Shown: piece by piece, positions 1 to 7,996 of the stretch
How positions within the stretch are numbered: the stretch's first letter is position 1
How the letters are laid out: every line of letters begins with the position of its first letter
Notes under the pieces: generated by a model
Seen by the model: the letters and a program-made list of their open reading frames with translations, nothing else
The model's database searches: none
What the model was told of the DNA's origin: nothing
Position numbers and translations under genes: made by a program
Source of the DNA: an uncultured Bacteroidales bacterium
GTDB lineage: Bacteria > Bacteroidota > Bacteroidia > Bacteroidales > Paludibacteraceae
Direction: 5' to 3'
Assembly: GCA_902799555.1 (NCBI GenBank)
Contig: CADCBB010000025.1
Location: 1 to 34,013, forward strand
Length of the DNA stretch: 34,013 nt

Positions 1-582
1 GACGGCGATGACTTCGATGGTGAAGTTACGCTCCTTGAGTGCACGACCTACTCCACTGACCGTGCCGCCGGTACCTACTCCTGCAATAAAAACATCCACT
101 TGTCCATTCGTATCCTCCCATATCTCCTGACCTGTTGTGGTATAATGGATAGCAGGATTGGCAGGATTGGTAAACTGACCTAAGATGAGCGCACCGGGTG
201 TGTTGTCACGGATCTCTTCCGCTTTGGCGATCGCACCTTTCATTCCTTCGGCACCCGGCGTGAGGATGAGTTCTGCCCCATAGGCAGCAAGGAGGTTACG
301 ACGTTCTACAGACATCGTGTCCGGCATGGTGAGGATGACCCGATACCCTTTGAGCCGACCGATCCAAGCGAGACCGACACCGGTATTACCGGAAGTGGGT
401 TCGATGATGGTTGCCTCGGGTTGCAACGCACCCGATTTCTCCGCATCTTCGATCATCGCCAGAGCCGTACGATCTTTGATGGAACCGCCGGGATTAAAGC
501 GCTCGAGTTTGAGGAGCAGACCTTTTTGCACCTCCAACATCGGCGTCTTTCCTATTAATTCTATGAGGGATTGAACTATCAT
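1..582 (-). CDS. cysK: Cysteine synthase (O-acetylserine sulfhydrylase), 3' part outside window
   Basis: Encodes the start of a PLP-dependent cysteine synthase, which makes L-cysteine from O-acetylserine and sulfide in the cytoplasm. I translated the minus strand from the ATG at 582. Visible motifs are LIGKTPML at the N-terminus, NPGGSIKDRTA with the PLP-binding lysine, PTSGNTGVGLAW (the substrate-binding loop) and GVGTGGTVSG (the phosphate-binding glycine loop), in the family order. About 194 codons are present and the frame runs off the left edge, so the C-terminal third is missing. The segment between TPML and the PLP lysine is shorter than in many CysK proteins. The start overlaps the stop of the upstream gene by 4 bp (ATGA), so the two are probably translationally coupled and share the promoter at 1077-1108. 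CysK and CysM cannot be separated with certainty from this part. Confidence 0.93.
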   Translation of the reverse strand, partial: MIVQSLIELIGKTPMLEVQKGLLLKLERFNPGGSIKDRTALAMIEDAEKSGALQPEATIIEPTSGNTGVGLAWIGRLKGYRVILTMPDTMSVERRNLLAAYGAELILTPGAEGMKGAIAKAEEIRDNTPGALILGQFTNPANPAIHYTTTGQEIWEDTNGQVDVFIAGVGTGGTVSGVGRALKERNFTIEVIAV

Positions 583-1058
583 AAGCTGCGTAAATATATT
601 CTAACGGCCTCTGCGATCATTTCGGGGCATGGTCTTTTCTCATAATACTCCTGTGTGCGCTCTGCCGGACGAGGGTCTAAGTCGAGTTGGACATTGCATT
701 GACCTTTCGGCGCCAAACCGAGGAGTTCTCCGCAGATGAGGCTTCCGTATTTGCCCTTAAACTCGCCCGCTAATTGTTGCACAAAGGCATAGTTGGCCAT
801 CTTACCTTCGTTATCGTGCGGGGTGTAGGAACCGTTTTGGAGTCCGGCCAACATGAACATACCGGAAGCGGCACCGCAAACGAGGCGCATGCGACCCATT
901 CCGCCGCCAAAAGAGGCAGAGAGCCGCAGAGCGAGGGATTCGTCCGTTATACCATATATATCAGCACAGGAAGTGAAGACCGCTTGGGAGCAGTTATAAC
1001 CTTGTTTGAAGAGTTCTACCGCGCGTTGCGCGCGCATTTCGATATCGCGTTCGTTCAT
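579..1058 (-). CDS. C_GCAxxG_C_C family protein
   Basis: A 159-residue soluble protein of the C_GCAxxG_C_C family, small redox-type proteins defined by spaced cysteines and found in anaerobes. Its function is not settled. The defining pieces are visible: an early cysteine in GYNCSQAVF, then CGAASG after a glycine-rich GGGMGRM stretch, then cysteines in LICGELLG, GQCNVQ and RPCPEM. The frame is open back to a TTG at 1079, but that codon lies inside the -7 promoter element (1077-1084), so the ATG at 1058 is the credible start. It lies about 19 nt from the end of the promoter and has no Shine-Dalgarno site, as is usual in this phylum. Its stop overlaps the cysteine synthase start by 4 bp. That pairing hints at a role in sulfur or cysteine metabolism, which is inference only. 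Confidence 0.85.
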   Translation of the reverse strand: MNERDIEMRAQRAVELFKQGYNCSQAVFTSCADIYGITDESLALRLSASFGGGMGRMRLVCGAASGMFMLAGLQNGSYTPHDNEGKMANYAFVQQLAGEFKGKYGSLICGELLGLAPKGQCNVQLDLDPRPAERTQEYYEKRPCPEMIAEAVRIYLRSL

Positions 1059-1076
1059 AGTGTTACAATTGGGCTG

Positions 1077-1108
1077 CAAAGGTACAAAAAAAAATCGACC
1101 CTTGCAAA
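1077..1108 (-). promoter_or_regulatory. Bacteroidetes-type promoter for the C_GCAxxG_C_C-cysK operon
   Basis: On the minus strand a -33 TTTG (1105-1108) is separated by exactly 20 bp from a -7 TACCTTTG (1077-1084). This matches the TTTG / TAnnTTTG consensus of the primary sigma factor of Bacteroidota. The -33 box lies in the loop of the upstream operon's terminator hairpin. Confidence 0.8.
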
Positions 1109-1123
1109 TAAAAGTCGATTTTT
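1087..1123 (-). terminator. Rho-independent-like terminator of the exporter operon
   Basis: Ten-base inverted repeat AAAAATCGAC (1090-1099) and GTCGATTTTT (1114-1123) with a 14-nt loop. Read on the minus strand it ends in a run of T residues just after the last permease gene stops at 1128. The stem is AT-rich and therefore modest. It overlaps the -33 box of the next promoter. Confidence 0.6.
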
Positions 1124-1127
1124 ATTG

Positions 1128-2279
1128 TTAAAAGGCATTATTTTGCCTTTTGCGTACGTAAAAGAGAATACTCGCCAGGACAAAATAAACAAGGGTGAGT
1201 ATCCAGAGGGCGATATACTCCGTGCTTGTTGTTGCGAGGTTGGCTCCCATGGAGTTGATATGGATGAAGGCATGTGCGCCATGCGTATAAGGAATACAGC
1301 ACGCTATATACCACCATGCGTCCGGGATCATCTCTTTCGGCCACGATATACCGGCCATGAAGAGGAAGATGAGGGAAGACGAGATGAGGAGTACCAAACC
1401 TGATTCGCGATTCCTAATGAAGACCGACACGCAGAGGGAGAAGAAGATGATCGCCAGCAGATAGGGTACGATCAGCAGTTGGATATCCCAGAATGAACCG
1501 ATATGCGGGAGGTCAAACAGACGCGGGAAGGCGCAGAGGAGGATCGTGGACAGGCCGTAATAGATCGTGAAACAAGCCGCAGCGCGACCGATCAAGGAAT
1601 AGAAGGTATAACTCTCCTGGTTCTCTTCGCGCGCCGTTCCGCCAAGCATACAGATTCCGAAGAAAAGGGTCTGATGCAAGATCAGCATCAAGACCGCCGG
1701 AATGAGGAAGGAACCGTATCCGCCGGTAGGTGTGAAGAGGGCGGTTTCGGTATAAGGTGCGTCTTGAACGAGCGCCCAGGCGAAGTTCTTATCGACACCC
1801 ATGTTCTCGTAGCGGTCAATCTGGATATTGCGCATGGACTCGAGCATAACATTATTGCAGGAGAGGTAGATCGCTTTCATGTAAAGGAAAGAGGACATAT
1901 CGCAGTAGAGCGATATATGGGCTTGTCCGAGCGGGTCAGCGAGTTGGCGTGCAAAATCGCGCGGGAAATAGATGATACCATGCACTTTCTGGTCGCGCAG
2001 CAGTTGTTCGGCTTCCGCCATGGAGGTGCAGGAATAGGTCAGTTTGATATCAGGAGCCGCATTCCATCGATGCAGGAACTCGTGACTCTGGGGACTATTG
2101 GAAAGATCAACCACAGCAACCGGCACGTTGGTGATCTGTTCATTCCAATAGATGGCCTTGTAGATAAGCGGGTACACGAGGGTAGCAACGATGAAAATGA
2201 CCGTCACGCCCGGATCGCGAAAAATGCGGAATAGTTCGGCTACAAAAGCCTTCACTATGGGATATTGGAATTTGGACAT
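1128..2279 (-). CDS. ABC-2 type transporter permease (second of pair)
   Basis: A 383-residue inner-membrane permease of the ABC-2 (YhhJ/YbhR-like) type. One N-terminal membrane helix (about residues 23-43) is followed by a large extracytoplasmic domain with the family signature VPVAVVDLSNSPQS and the segment KVHGIIYFPRDF. A C-terminal block of about five hydrophobic helices follows (about residues 185-375). The protein is related to its upstream neighbour and the two probably form a heterodimer. It is the last gene of the minus-strand run TolC-HlyD-permease-permease and is followed by a hairpin terminator. The spacer to the upstream permease is a heptameric repeat (2280-2307). No ATP-binding subunit is encoded anywhere in the run. 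Confidence 0.9.
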   Translation of the reverse strand: MSKFQYPIVKAFVAELFRIFRDPGVTVIFIVATLVYPLIYKAIYWNEQITNVPVAVVDLSNSPQSHEFLHRWNAAPDIKLTYSCTSMAEAEQLLRDQKVHGIIYFPRDFARQLADPLGQAHISLYCDMSSFLYMKAIYLSCNNVMLESMRNIQIDRYENMGVDKNFAWALVQDAPYTETALFTPTGGYGSFLIPAVLMLILHQTLFFGICMLGGTAREENQESYTFYSLIGRAAACFTIYYGLSTILLCAFPRLFDLPHIGSFWDIQLLIVPYLLAIIFFSLCVSVFIRNRESGLVLLISSSLIFLFMAGISWPKEMIPDAWWYIACCIPYTHGAHAFIHINSMGANLATTSTEYIALWILTLVYFVLASILFYVRKRQNNAF

Positions 2280-2307
2280 GGGTTATGGGTTACGGGTTAT
2301 GGGTTAT
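2280..2307 (-). repeat. Heptameric tandem repeat, four units (GGGTTAT type)
   Basis: Four contiguous 7-bp units (GGGTTAT or GGGTTAC on the plus strand) fill the junction between the two permease genes. The last unit contains the stop codon of the upstream permease (2304-2306). Confidence 0.85.
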
Positions 2308-3479
2308 TTGAGGGGATAATTCCAATAGACGAGGGCTCTATGCAGACGCGGGGCGACGCAGAGGGCGGCAACGAGGAAGGCGTTGAGCGCCAACATATGC
2401 GGGATACTGTTCTCGACAGGTGCAGCCATCAGGGCTTCGTTAACATAGATGAGATAATAATGGCGAAGGGGTTCGAGGTACGAGAGTGCCTTAACCGGCG
2501 CCAACATCGACATCTGCGGATAGGTGAAACCCGAAAGCGAGAACCCGAGCATGGAGTACAGGGCACCTATCGAGAGGGCGTCACGGAGCGTAGGAAGCAA
2601 GCCTATGAGGGTGATACCAAGGGCTTTCATGGCGAAGATGAACAGCATTAGACCGAACATCAAGCGGGTTGTGCTGCCATAGACCGGGAAGCCTGCAAAA
2701 CGATAGAGGATGAGATGGCAACCGACACCAAGGACGAAGTACATGACCGAGTAAGGAAGAAGTTTACCGATCATCGCGACCGTATAGTTACCTCCTGCGG
2801 CACGCAGCCAGGCGTGGGAAGTGCGCATCTTAAGTTCAAACCCGATCGCGAAGATGGTGAGCATCAAACAGATGAGGCCTAAGATACCCGGCAGGATGGT
2901 ACTGACGAGATAGACGGAGTAGTTTCCCCAAGGGTTGGCAACCATATGGCCTTCGATAGCGAGGGGTTGGATACGATGCATAATGACATCGTCCGGCAGG
3001 CCTTTCTTACGGAGCACCTCGCGTTGGAAAGCGCCGGAAGTAAGATTGACCATGGTGAGCATCTGCTTATAGGCCGTGTTACCGCCAACGGTATAGGCAT
3101 TGGTGACATAGAAGTCCATCTGCGGCCGTTTGAAGGCAACGAGGTCGCTGTAGAAGCCCTCTGGAATGACGAAGATACCATAGATCTTCCCCTGCTGCAT
3201 GGCCTTGCGGGCCTCCGGGTAGGAGTTCGTGATGAGTTGGATATCGACCGAAGGGGTCGCCTGCATCTCATGGATGAGTCGACGGGAGATAGAGGTCTGG
3301 TCGAGGTCCACTACTGCTACCGGCATGTTCTCCGCCGTTCCGCCTTTCATAAGGGTAAGGAAGAAGAAGGTAGAGAGCAACATAACGCCGACCGAAGCGA
3401 ACATGTACAGCGGTCGTGCGAACATCATTTTGAGTTCGCGCTGCGTCACACGCCATATGTTTATGAAGATGTACTTCAT
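2304..3479 (-). CDS. ABC-2 type transporter permease (first of pair)
   Basis: A 391-residue inner-membrane permease of the ABC-2 superfamily, homologous to the next gene. It has an N-terminal helix (about residues 24-44, MFASVGVMLLSTFFFLTL), then a soluble domain with MPVAVVDLDQTSISRRL and GKIYGIFVIPEGF, the usual landmarks of YhhJ/YbhR-like permeases. C-terminal hydrophobic helices run from about residue 190 to 375. The ATG at 3479 is the only sensible start. It sits between the HlyD gene and the second permease, separated from each by a heptameric repeat. In this type of cluster the permeases work with the adjacent HlyD adaptor and TolC channel to export an unknown small molecule or lipid-like compound. 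Confidence 0.9.
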   Translation of the reverse strand: MKYIFINIWRVTQRELKMMFARPLYMFASVGVMLLSTFFFLTLMKGGTAENMPVAVVDLDQTSISRRLIHEMQATPSVDIQLITNSYPEARKAMQQGKIYGIFVIPEGFYSDLVAFKRPQMDFYVTNAYTVGGNTAYKQMLTMVNLTSGAFQREVLRKKGLPDDVIMHRIQPLAIEGHMVANPWGNYSVYLVSTILPGILGLICLMLTIFAIGFELKMRTSHAWLRAAGGNYTVAMIGKLLPYSVMYFVLGVGCHLILYRFAGFPVYGSTTRLMFGLMLFIFAMKALGITLIGLLPTLRDALSIGALYSMLGFSLSGFTYPQMSMLAPVKALSYLEPLRHYYLIYVNEALMAAPVENSIPHMLALNAFLVAALCVAPRLHRALVYWNYPLK

Positions 3480-3484
3480 TAATT

Positions 3485-3515
3485 ATTGGTCATTGGTAAT
3501 TGGTGATTGGTCATT
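3485..3515 (-). repeat. Heptameric tandem repeat, four units (ATTGGTC type)
   Basis: Units ATTGGTC, ATTGGTA, ATTGGTG and ATTGGTC followed by a partial ATT. The array fills nearly the whole junction between the hlyD stop and the permease start. Confidence 0.85.
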
Positions 3516-4504
3516 TATTCAGCAATCAAGGCAGTCATTCCCGGACGAAGATTCGGAATAGTAGTTGTCGGCCGACACTTGACATCGAACGTGCGGACGT
3601 CGTATCCGCCATTTTGCTTGGTGGAACGCCAGGTAGCATACGTGCCCATCGCTTTGACGTGCGTGACGGTCAAGGGGTACTTGGTGTCCGTGCCGAGCGC
3701 AGGGATGGTTACTTCCACGACACTTCCCATCGGGAAATGCGACAACAGATCTTCGCGCACAGCGAACGTGAACCATACATCGTTGAGATCCACAATAGAC
3801 ATCACCGGACTACCCTGCCCTACCAGTTCACCTACTTTTGGGAAGAGTTCCGATACCTCACCGTCGCAAGGCGATAAGAGGTATTTCTCCGCTTCAGCAG
3901 CAGCTACTTCCTGCAAGATACCATCGACCTTGGCCACCTGTGCCTCCGCCGCAGCTTTGTCTTCCTCCCGTGCACCGGAGAGCGCCATCTGGTACTGACT
4001 TCGTGCGGCTTTGACGGTTGCCTCCGCGGCTTTGTACTGCGCCTCTACCTCGTCGCGTTTCTGCGCGCTGACGACTCCTTTCTCATACAGACGCTGCACA
4101 CGCTCGTAGGACTTGCGATAGATCTCCTCACCGGCCTTAGCCTTCTGATAGAGTTCATACGCTCCTTGTATCTGCTCTCGTTGTGCACCGTTCTTGGCCT
4201 TCTGGTTGACGGCCTCTGCCATCTCACGGGCAGCGAGTGCCTGGGCTTTCTTAGCCTCCACTTCCGGAGAGTAGATGACGACAAGCGTGTCACCCTTCTT
4301 GACCTGCTCGCCTTCTTCGTACAAATACATCTCGATACGTCCCGGCACCTTACCGGACACGCGGTATTCGGCAGCTTCCGCTTCACCCTGGATGAGCGTC
4401 TTCTCCGGACGGAGAGCCAGTACACCTACGACCGCAACAATAACGACTACTGTGAGGAGAGCAATCAGACCTAACAGTAGACTTCCTTCTTTTTGATGTT
4501 TCAT
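3515..4504 (-). CDS. HlyD-family periplasmic adaptor (membrane fusion protein)
   Basis: A 329-residue periplasmic adaptor that links inner-membrane permeases to a TolC-like outer-membrane channel. The N-terminus has one membrane anchor (about residues 9-30). A split biotinyl-lipoyl domain follows (VSGKVPGRIEMYLYEEGEQVKKGDTLVVI), then a long alanine/glutamate/lysine-rich alpha-helical hairpin (about residues 75-205), the second lipoyl half (LLSPCDGEVSELFPKVGELV) and a beta-barrel domain ending in LRPGMTALIAE. The start is the ATG at 4504, one base away from the TolC gene stop at 4506, which indicates coupled translation. The architecture is complete and of usual length for the YbhG/EmrA-like class. 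Confidence 0.93.
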   Translation of the reverse strand: MKHQKEGSLLLGLIALLTVVVIVAVVGVLALRPEKTLIQGEAEAAEYRVSGKVPGRIEMYLYEEGEQVKKGDTLVVIYSPEVEAKKAQALAAREMAEAVNQKAKNGAQREQIQGAYELYQKAKAGEEIYRKSYERVQRLYEKGVVSAQKRDEVEAQYKAAEATVKAARSQYQMALSGAREEDKAAAEAQVAKVDGILQEVAAAEAEKYLLSPCDGEVSELFPKVGELVGQGSPVMSIVDLNDVWFTFAVREDLLSHFPMGSVVEVTIPALGTDTKYPLTVTHVKAMGTYATWRSTKQNGGYDVRTFDVKCRPTTTIPNLRPGMTALIAE

Positions 4505-4505
4505 C

Positions 4506-5972
4506 TTATAGTTTTCCTAAATATTTTCGGACTTGTGTTTCCGTTGTTTTGGCTTCAGCCTCAGCATCTACCAGATCGGTAGCGGCAGCAAGCCAAGCTG
4601 TCTGCGCCTGCATGAGTTCAGAGGCGGTGATCATTCCTGCATCATAGGACTCCTGCGCCATACGAAGCACTTCAGCCGCGTTGTTCTGGTTGAGTCGCGC
4701 GAGCACGATCTTCTGCTGCGCCTCCGTCAGTTTCTGCGTAGCTTGCGTGGTTTGGAGTGTGAGCAGTTCACGCATCTCCTCCTCTTTTAATTGCGCGGCG
4801 CGCGCGGTATGTTTCGCGGCTTTGAGGCGATAGATATCATCCGCATGCACGATCGGTATATTGACCACAACGCCTGCCGTGAAGAAACCTTTACCTTTCC
4901 AGTCGCTGTTCAGGCCGTTGTCGGCGCTGATATTGGAGTAGATATAATTGGCGCTGGCCACGATATTCGGTTGCAGACCGGCTGAGATAAGGCGTGTATT
5001 GACCTTAGCCATCTCTGCGGCTTTCTGCAGCATCTGCAGTTCGGTACGTTGCTCCACGCTGGCTTGGATATCCGCCGTGTCTTGCAGGAGCGACTCGGAC
5101 AGTTCGTTCTCATCAACCTCTATCGGTTCGTTGAGCGGTAAACCGCAGACCTGCGCAAGCGCCATCTTCGAGAGCACGAGACCGTTCTCTGCCTGCAGTT
5201 TCTTGACTTCTGCCTCGCCGCGCTTGGTGGTCACTTTGAGCAAGTCAGCCTGCGTGACCAGACCTTCATCCAATGCCGCTTTGACATCGTTCTCCAGTTG
5301 GCAAAGGAGGTTGTAATACTGCTCCGCCAGTTGTTGTTTACGCGAAACGGACACCACGCGCCAATAGGCTTCGTCCACCGACACGATGATATCGTCATGT
5401 TTCTTATCAGTCTCCAGCGAGACAGTCTGTTCTGCCAGTTTTGACAGGTCATAGAGTGCAGCCAAGCGACCACCCACATAGATCGGTTGCGTCACACCCA
5501 CCTGCGCCACGAACAGATGCTTGGTGTTGAGGTTGAGATGGTCGTACAGATTTTGATAACCGTCCGCTATCATTTGACCGGAGGCATCGGCTAAAGCCTG
5601 TACCTGATCGCTCACGAGCGGCACATCCTTGCTGGTCTGGATCAACTGACCCATCGCTGAGCCTTCGTCCCAGAAGAACTGACTCGAACCGTCCTGCGAG
5701 ATGATGGCCGTACCTGCGCCCAGATCCATCTCCGACGGCAGGAGTGTCATTTTGGCATTGGTCCACGAATAGGCCGAATTGGCTGATACACGCGGGAACA
5801 TTGCCGCTAATGCCGCTTTACGATTGTCCTCGGCAGCCGCCTTGAGTTCCTGCGAAGCCTGCGATTGCGTCGCCTTCAACGCCATCTCACGGCACTGCTC
5901 CAAGTTCAGCGAACGTGCCCCGCAAGGCACCGCGGCGATTAGCAATATGAGCGTATAGAATTTATTTCGCAT
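4506..5972 (-). CDS. TolC-family outer-membrane efflux protein
   Basis: A 488-residue outer-membrane channel of the TolC/OprM family. A signal peptide (residues 1 to about 19, ending CGARS) is followed by the N-terminal helical segment beginning LNLEQCREMALKAT. Two pseudo-repeats of long alpha-helices contain the usual beta segments, for example VGVTQPIYVGGRLAALYDL and GVVVNIPIVHADDIYRLKAA. The tail, YDAGMITASELMQAQTAW, is typical of the family. The gene overlaps the upstream lipoprotein gene by 11 bp and abuts hlyD, so the products very likely form one export complex. The residues give no hint of the substrate. Confidence 0.94.
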   Translation of the reverse strand: MRNKFYTLILLIAAVPCGARSLNLEQCREMALKATQSQASQELKAAAEDNRKAALAAMFPRVSANSAYSWTNAKMTLLPSEMDLGAGTAIISQDGSSQFFWDEGSAMGQLIQTSKDVPLVSDQVQALADASGQMIADGYQNLYDHLNLNTKHLFVAQVGVTQPIYVGGRLAALYDLSKLAEQTVSLETDKKHDDIIVSVDEAYWRVVSVSRKQQLAEQYYNLLCQLENDVKAALDEGLVTQADLLKVTTKRGEAEVKKLQAENGLVLSKMALAQVCGLPLNEPIEVDENELSESLLQDTADIQASVEQRTELQMLQKAAEMAKVNTRLISAGLQPNIVASANYIYSNISADNGLNSDWKGKGFFTAGVVVNIPIVHADDIYRLKAAKHTARAAQLKEEEMRELLTLQTTQATQKLTEAQQKIVLARLNQNNAAEVLRMAQESYDAGMITASELMQAQTAWLAAATDLVDAEAEAKTTETQVRKYLGKL

Positions 5973-6471
5973 TGCGTTTGCATTGTAACATGATATTCTT
6001 GCCGTTCAGCGTGCGAGAAGCATCATTGAGGGCTTTTCCCGAATAAGAGAGTACGAACGATACATTGCCGTTGGACAGCATCTTGCCCGAACCTGCCACT
6101 TCGATATCGAAGGTCTCGTTGTTCTTGATAACCGTGCCCAGCGCAGTCGTGTCACGCGACACCTCTACATCCAAATAACGATGCATCGGACGAACGTACA
6201 GACTGTCTTTCGTCACCGTGGCGCGGATCTCATAGGCATCGCCGCTGTTGTGATTAAAACTCATGATCACCTCGTCCTCTTTGTCGGTATCCGTGAGGGA
6301 CATCGTGCCCGTCTCCGGCGTTAGATGGATATCACCCACTTCGCTCACGTTCACCACTCCGGATGCTTTGTACGTATAATTACCGACCAAGGCATTCACC
6401 TCTTCATTCTGATTGCACGCTGTCAGCGCCAAGGCCAACACACTGCACATAATGACATATATCTTTTTCAT
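5962..6471 (-). CDS. Small lipoprotein of the exporter operon
   Basis: A 169-residue predicted lipoprotein. The signal peptide ends in the lipobox LTAC with the modified cysteine at residue 19. The mature part looks all-beta and resembles small Bacteroidales lipoproteins with one calycin- or transthyretin-like domain (GNYTYKASGVVN, then repeated beta hairpins). I do not recognise a named family. It begins at the ATG at 6471 and overlaps the tolC start by 11 bp. Its fixed place in front of tolC suggests an accessory or substrate-binding role in export, which is inference. A very weak -7-like TGCATTTG lies about 40 bp upstream of the start with no matching -33, so transcription from the upstream HAD/plsC genes is more likely. 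Confidence 0.8.
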   Translation of the reverse strand: MKKIYVIMCSVLALALTACNQNEEVNALVGNYTYKASGVVNVSEVGDIHLTPETGTMSLTDTDKEDEVIMSFNHNSGDAYEIRATVTKDSLYVRPMHRYLDVEVSRDTTALGTVIKNNETFDIEVAGSGKMLSNGNVSFVLSYSGKALNDASRTLNGKNIMLQCKRNAK

Positions 6472-6543
6472 TTTTCAGTTTTATTTTGCCGTATTTGTTG
6501 TAACAAAAAGCGTGCCAAATGCAACACTTTATATTTTATTTTT

Positions 6544-7191
6544 TTATATTTTATTATACCAGTTTTCGAGTTTTTCGTTGAACTCACGGCGTGTGAGGGT
6601 CTGTGCCCAGGTTCGGACATCGGTTGTATGGTCTTCAAAATGCAGGGTCACCGTGCGACGCCATTTCCATTGTTTAGGTTTGAGTTTGGACCAACGGCTG
6701 GTCTCCAGCCCCCGCATGCGGCAGAGGATAACACGCACGTTGTCCGGCAGTTCACGGCACACTTCGTACGCCATGCGACGGTTTCCAATGACTTCTTTAT
6801 CGATGGTCTTGACATGTCCCGAAGGATAGAAGCAGATCTGCTTACCGGCTGCGAGACTATCGATGGCGATCCTACTCAAGCGGGAAGCCGCTTCGGCTTT
6901 GGCCTTGAGCCCTTCCCCGTCCGCCTTGAGCAAGTCCGGCACCTCGATGGCGTCGGCTTTGCGAAGGATATGACCGTAGAACTTGTGGCGCATAAAGAGT
7001 TCGTCCACTAAGGGGCAAATCGGCAGCCACCATTCCTCGGAAAAGAGGATGAGCGGATCAATGTACGCGGTGTGATTCGGCAGGACGAGGTGCGTGGAGT
7101 CATCCCGGAGCAGGTCTTCCCCGGTGACACGAATATCGTAATGCCAATGAAAGAAAAATCGAACGATTTTAGCTAATGTATATCTATTCAT
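6544..7191 (-). CDS. Lysophospholipid / 1-acylglycerol-3-phosphate acyltransferase family protein
   Basis: A 215-residue PlsC-like acyltransferase, transferring acyl chains from acyl-ACP or acyl-CoA to a glycerophosphate-type acceptor at the inner face of the membrane. The catalytic HX4D motif is seen as NHTAYID near residue 40. The second conserved block is FYPSGHVKT, in the place of the usual FPEG motif and divergent from it. The open frame extends to a TTG at 7194, but the ATG at 7191 is preferred. The gene is separated from the HAD gene by a heptameric repeat and lies 72 bp upstream of the lipoprotein gene. The altered FPEG-like block means the acceptor may differ from lysophosphatidic acid. 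Acylation of an ornithine or other lipid is possible. Confidence 0.8.
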   Translation of the reverse strand: MNRYTLAKIVRFFFHWHYDIRVTGEDLLRDDSTHLVLPNHTAYIDPLILFSEEWWLPICPLVDELFMRHKFYGHILRKADAIEVPDLLKADGEGLKAKAEAASRLSRIAIDSLAAGKQICFYPSGHVKTIDKEVIGNRRMAYEVCRELPDNVRVILCRMRGLETSRWSKLKPKQWKWRRTVTLHFEDHTTDVRTWAQTLTRREFNEKLENWYNKI

Positions 7192-7192
7192 C

Positions 7193-7230
7193 AATGTATA
7201 ATTTACAATTTACAATTATCAATTTACAAA
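7193..7230 (-). repeat. Heptameric tandem repeat, about five units (AATTTAC type)
   Basis: Units AATGTAT, AATTTAC, AATTTAC, AATTATC and AATTTAC on the plus strand occupy the junction between the HAD gene and plsC. The stop codon of the HAD gene (7224-7226) lies in the last unit. Confidence 0.85.
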
Positions 7231-7853
7231 TGCGCTGTAAGCGCTAACAGATTATCTTTTTTTCTGTCAAAGAAGAGGGCATCGATGCCGGCGGCCTGTG
7301 CGCCGAGAACATCGGTTGTCATAGAGTCGCCAATCATCAGGACCTCAGAGGGTTGAAGCCCGCAACGACGCAGGGATTCCTGGTAGAAACGAATGTCAGG
7401 TTTGTCATAACCGATATCCATAGAGATATAGGTATCTTCGAAATAAGGAAGGATACCGGCCTGTTCGAGTCGGGAACGTTGTAAATGCCCGAAACTGTTG
7501 GAGGCGGCAAAGAGGCGGTAACCTTTTGCATGGAGCGATTCAAGCATCTCTTTGGCACCCGGAACGAGAGTGTGGGTAGTACCCCATGCAGCCCGAAAAG
7601 CATGCTTGAAAGGATCGACGGCAGACTCCGGATAGCCGATTGCGGCAATGAACTCTTTGGGATAGAGTTCCATAACTTCGGCTATCGTGTGCTGACCATG
7701 CTTCGCTTCGGAAAACAATCTTCCGCTTATCTCGAAGAAAAGCTGAAAATGCTCAGGATGTTCCGGCAAGGCCGCCTCAAAAGCAGCTCGACAACAAGGG
7801 ATGTAATCGAGCAAAGTGTCATCTATGTCTATAAAAATCGCCTTATATTTCAC
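7224..7853 (-). CDS. HAD-superfamily hydrolase, YjjG-like nucleotidase
   Basis: A 209-residue HAD phosphatase of subfamily IA. Motif I is FIDIDDTLLDY at residues 7-17 with the nucleophile aspartate, motif II is AASNS, and the C-terminal acidic motif is MIGDSMTTDVLGAQAAGID. The cap is helical. Overall similarity in length and motifs is to YjjG, which dephosphorylates non-canonical pyrimidine nucleotides, but the substrate cannot be read from the sequence. The only suitable start is a GTG at 7853, since no in-frame ATG precedes motif I. It is divergent from the tRNA-Pro gene, with only about 60 bp between them and no clear promoter of its own. It heads the collinear run that continues into the exporter genes. 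Confidence 0.87.
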   Translation of the reverse strand: MKYKAIFIDIDDTLLDYIPCCRAAFEAALPEHPEHFQLFFEISGRLFSEAKHGQHTIAEVMELYPKEFIAAIGYPESAVDPFKHAFRAAWGTTHTLVPGAKEMLESLHAKGYRLFAASNSFGHLQRSRLEQAGILPYFEDTYISMDIGYDKPDIRFYQESLRRCGLQPSEVLMIGDSMTTDVLGAQAAGIDALFFDRKKDNLLALTAHL

Positions 7854-7868
7854 TTTTTTGTCAAAAAA

Positions 7869-7900
7869 TTTGCGTATCTCAAATAATTGTAGTACCTTTG
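7869..7900 (+). promoter_or_regulatory. Promoter for tRNA-Pro
   Basis: TTTG (7869-7872), 20-bp spacer, TACCTTTG (7893-7900). The predicted start of transcription is only a few bases before the mature tRNA 5' end at 7917. Confidence 0.8.
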
Positions 7901-7916
7901 CACGCTTTTTTGAGCG

Positions 7917-7991
7917 CGGGTAGTAGTTCAGCCCGGTTAGAATGCCTGCTTTGGGAGCAGGAGGTCGTGAGTTCGAATCTCGCCTACCCGA
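7917..7991 (+). tRNA. tRNA-Pro (anticodon TGG)
   Basis: A full cloverleaf can be drawn. The acceptor stem CGGGTAG pairs with CTACCCG, and the discriminator base is A. A D arm contains AGCCCGGTTA. The anticodon stem CCTGC/GCAGG encloses the loop TTTGGGA with anticodon TGG. The T arm GTGAG-TTCGAAT-CTCGC has the normal loop. The terminal CCA is not encoded. The gene is a singleton with its own promoter and lies 5 bp from the convergent stop of the beta-CASP nuclease gene. Confidence 0.96.
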
Positions 7992-7996
7992 CCGGT

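Noticed and set aside
1058-1079. Upstream TTG start for the C_GCAxxG_C_C protein
   Set aside because: The codon lies within the -7 promoter element, so it would not be in the transcript.
774-1403. 209-codon plus-strand open frame
   Set aside because: It crosses the C_GCAxxG_C_C gene, the terminator/promoter region and the permease gene on the opposite strand. It is a shadow of these with no family resemblance.
6472-6543. Separate promoter for the lipoprotein-tolC genes
   Set aside because: Only a TGCATTTG with one mismatch to the -7 box is seen, and no TTTG at the right distance. It is not reported as a feature.
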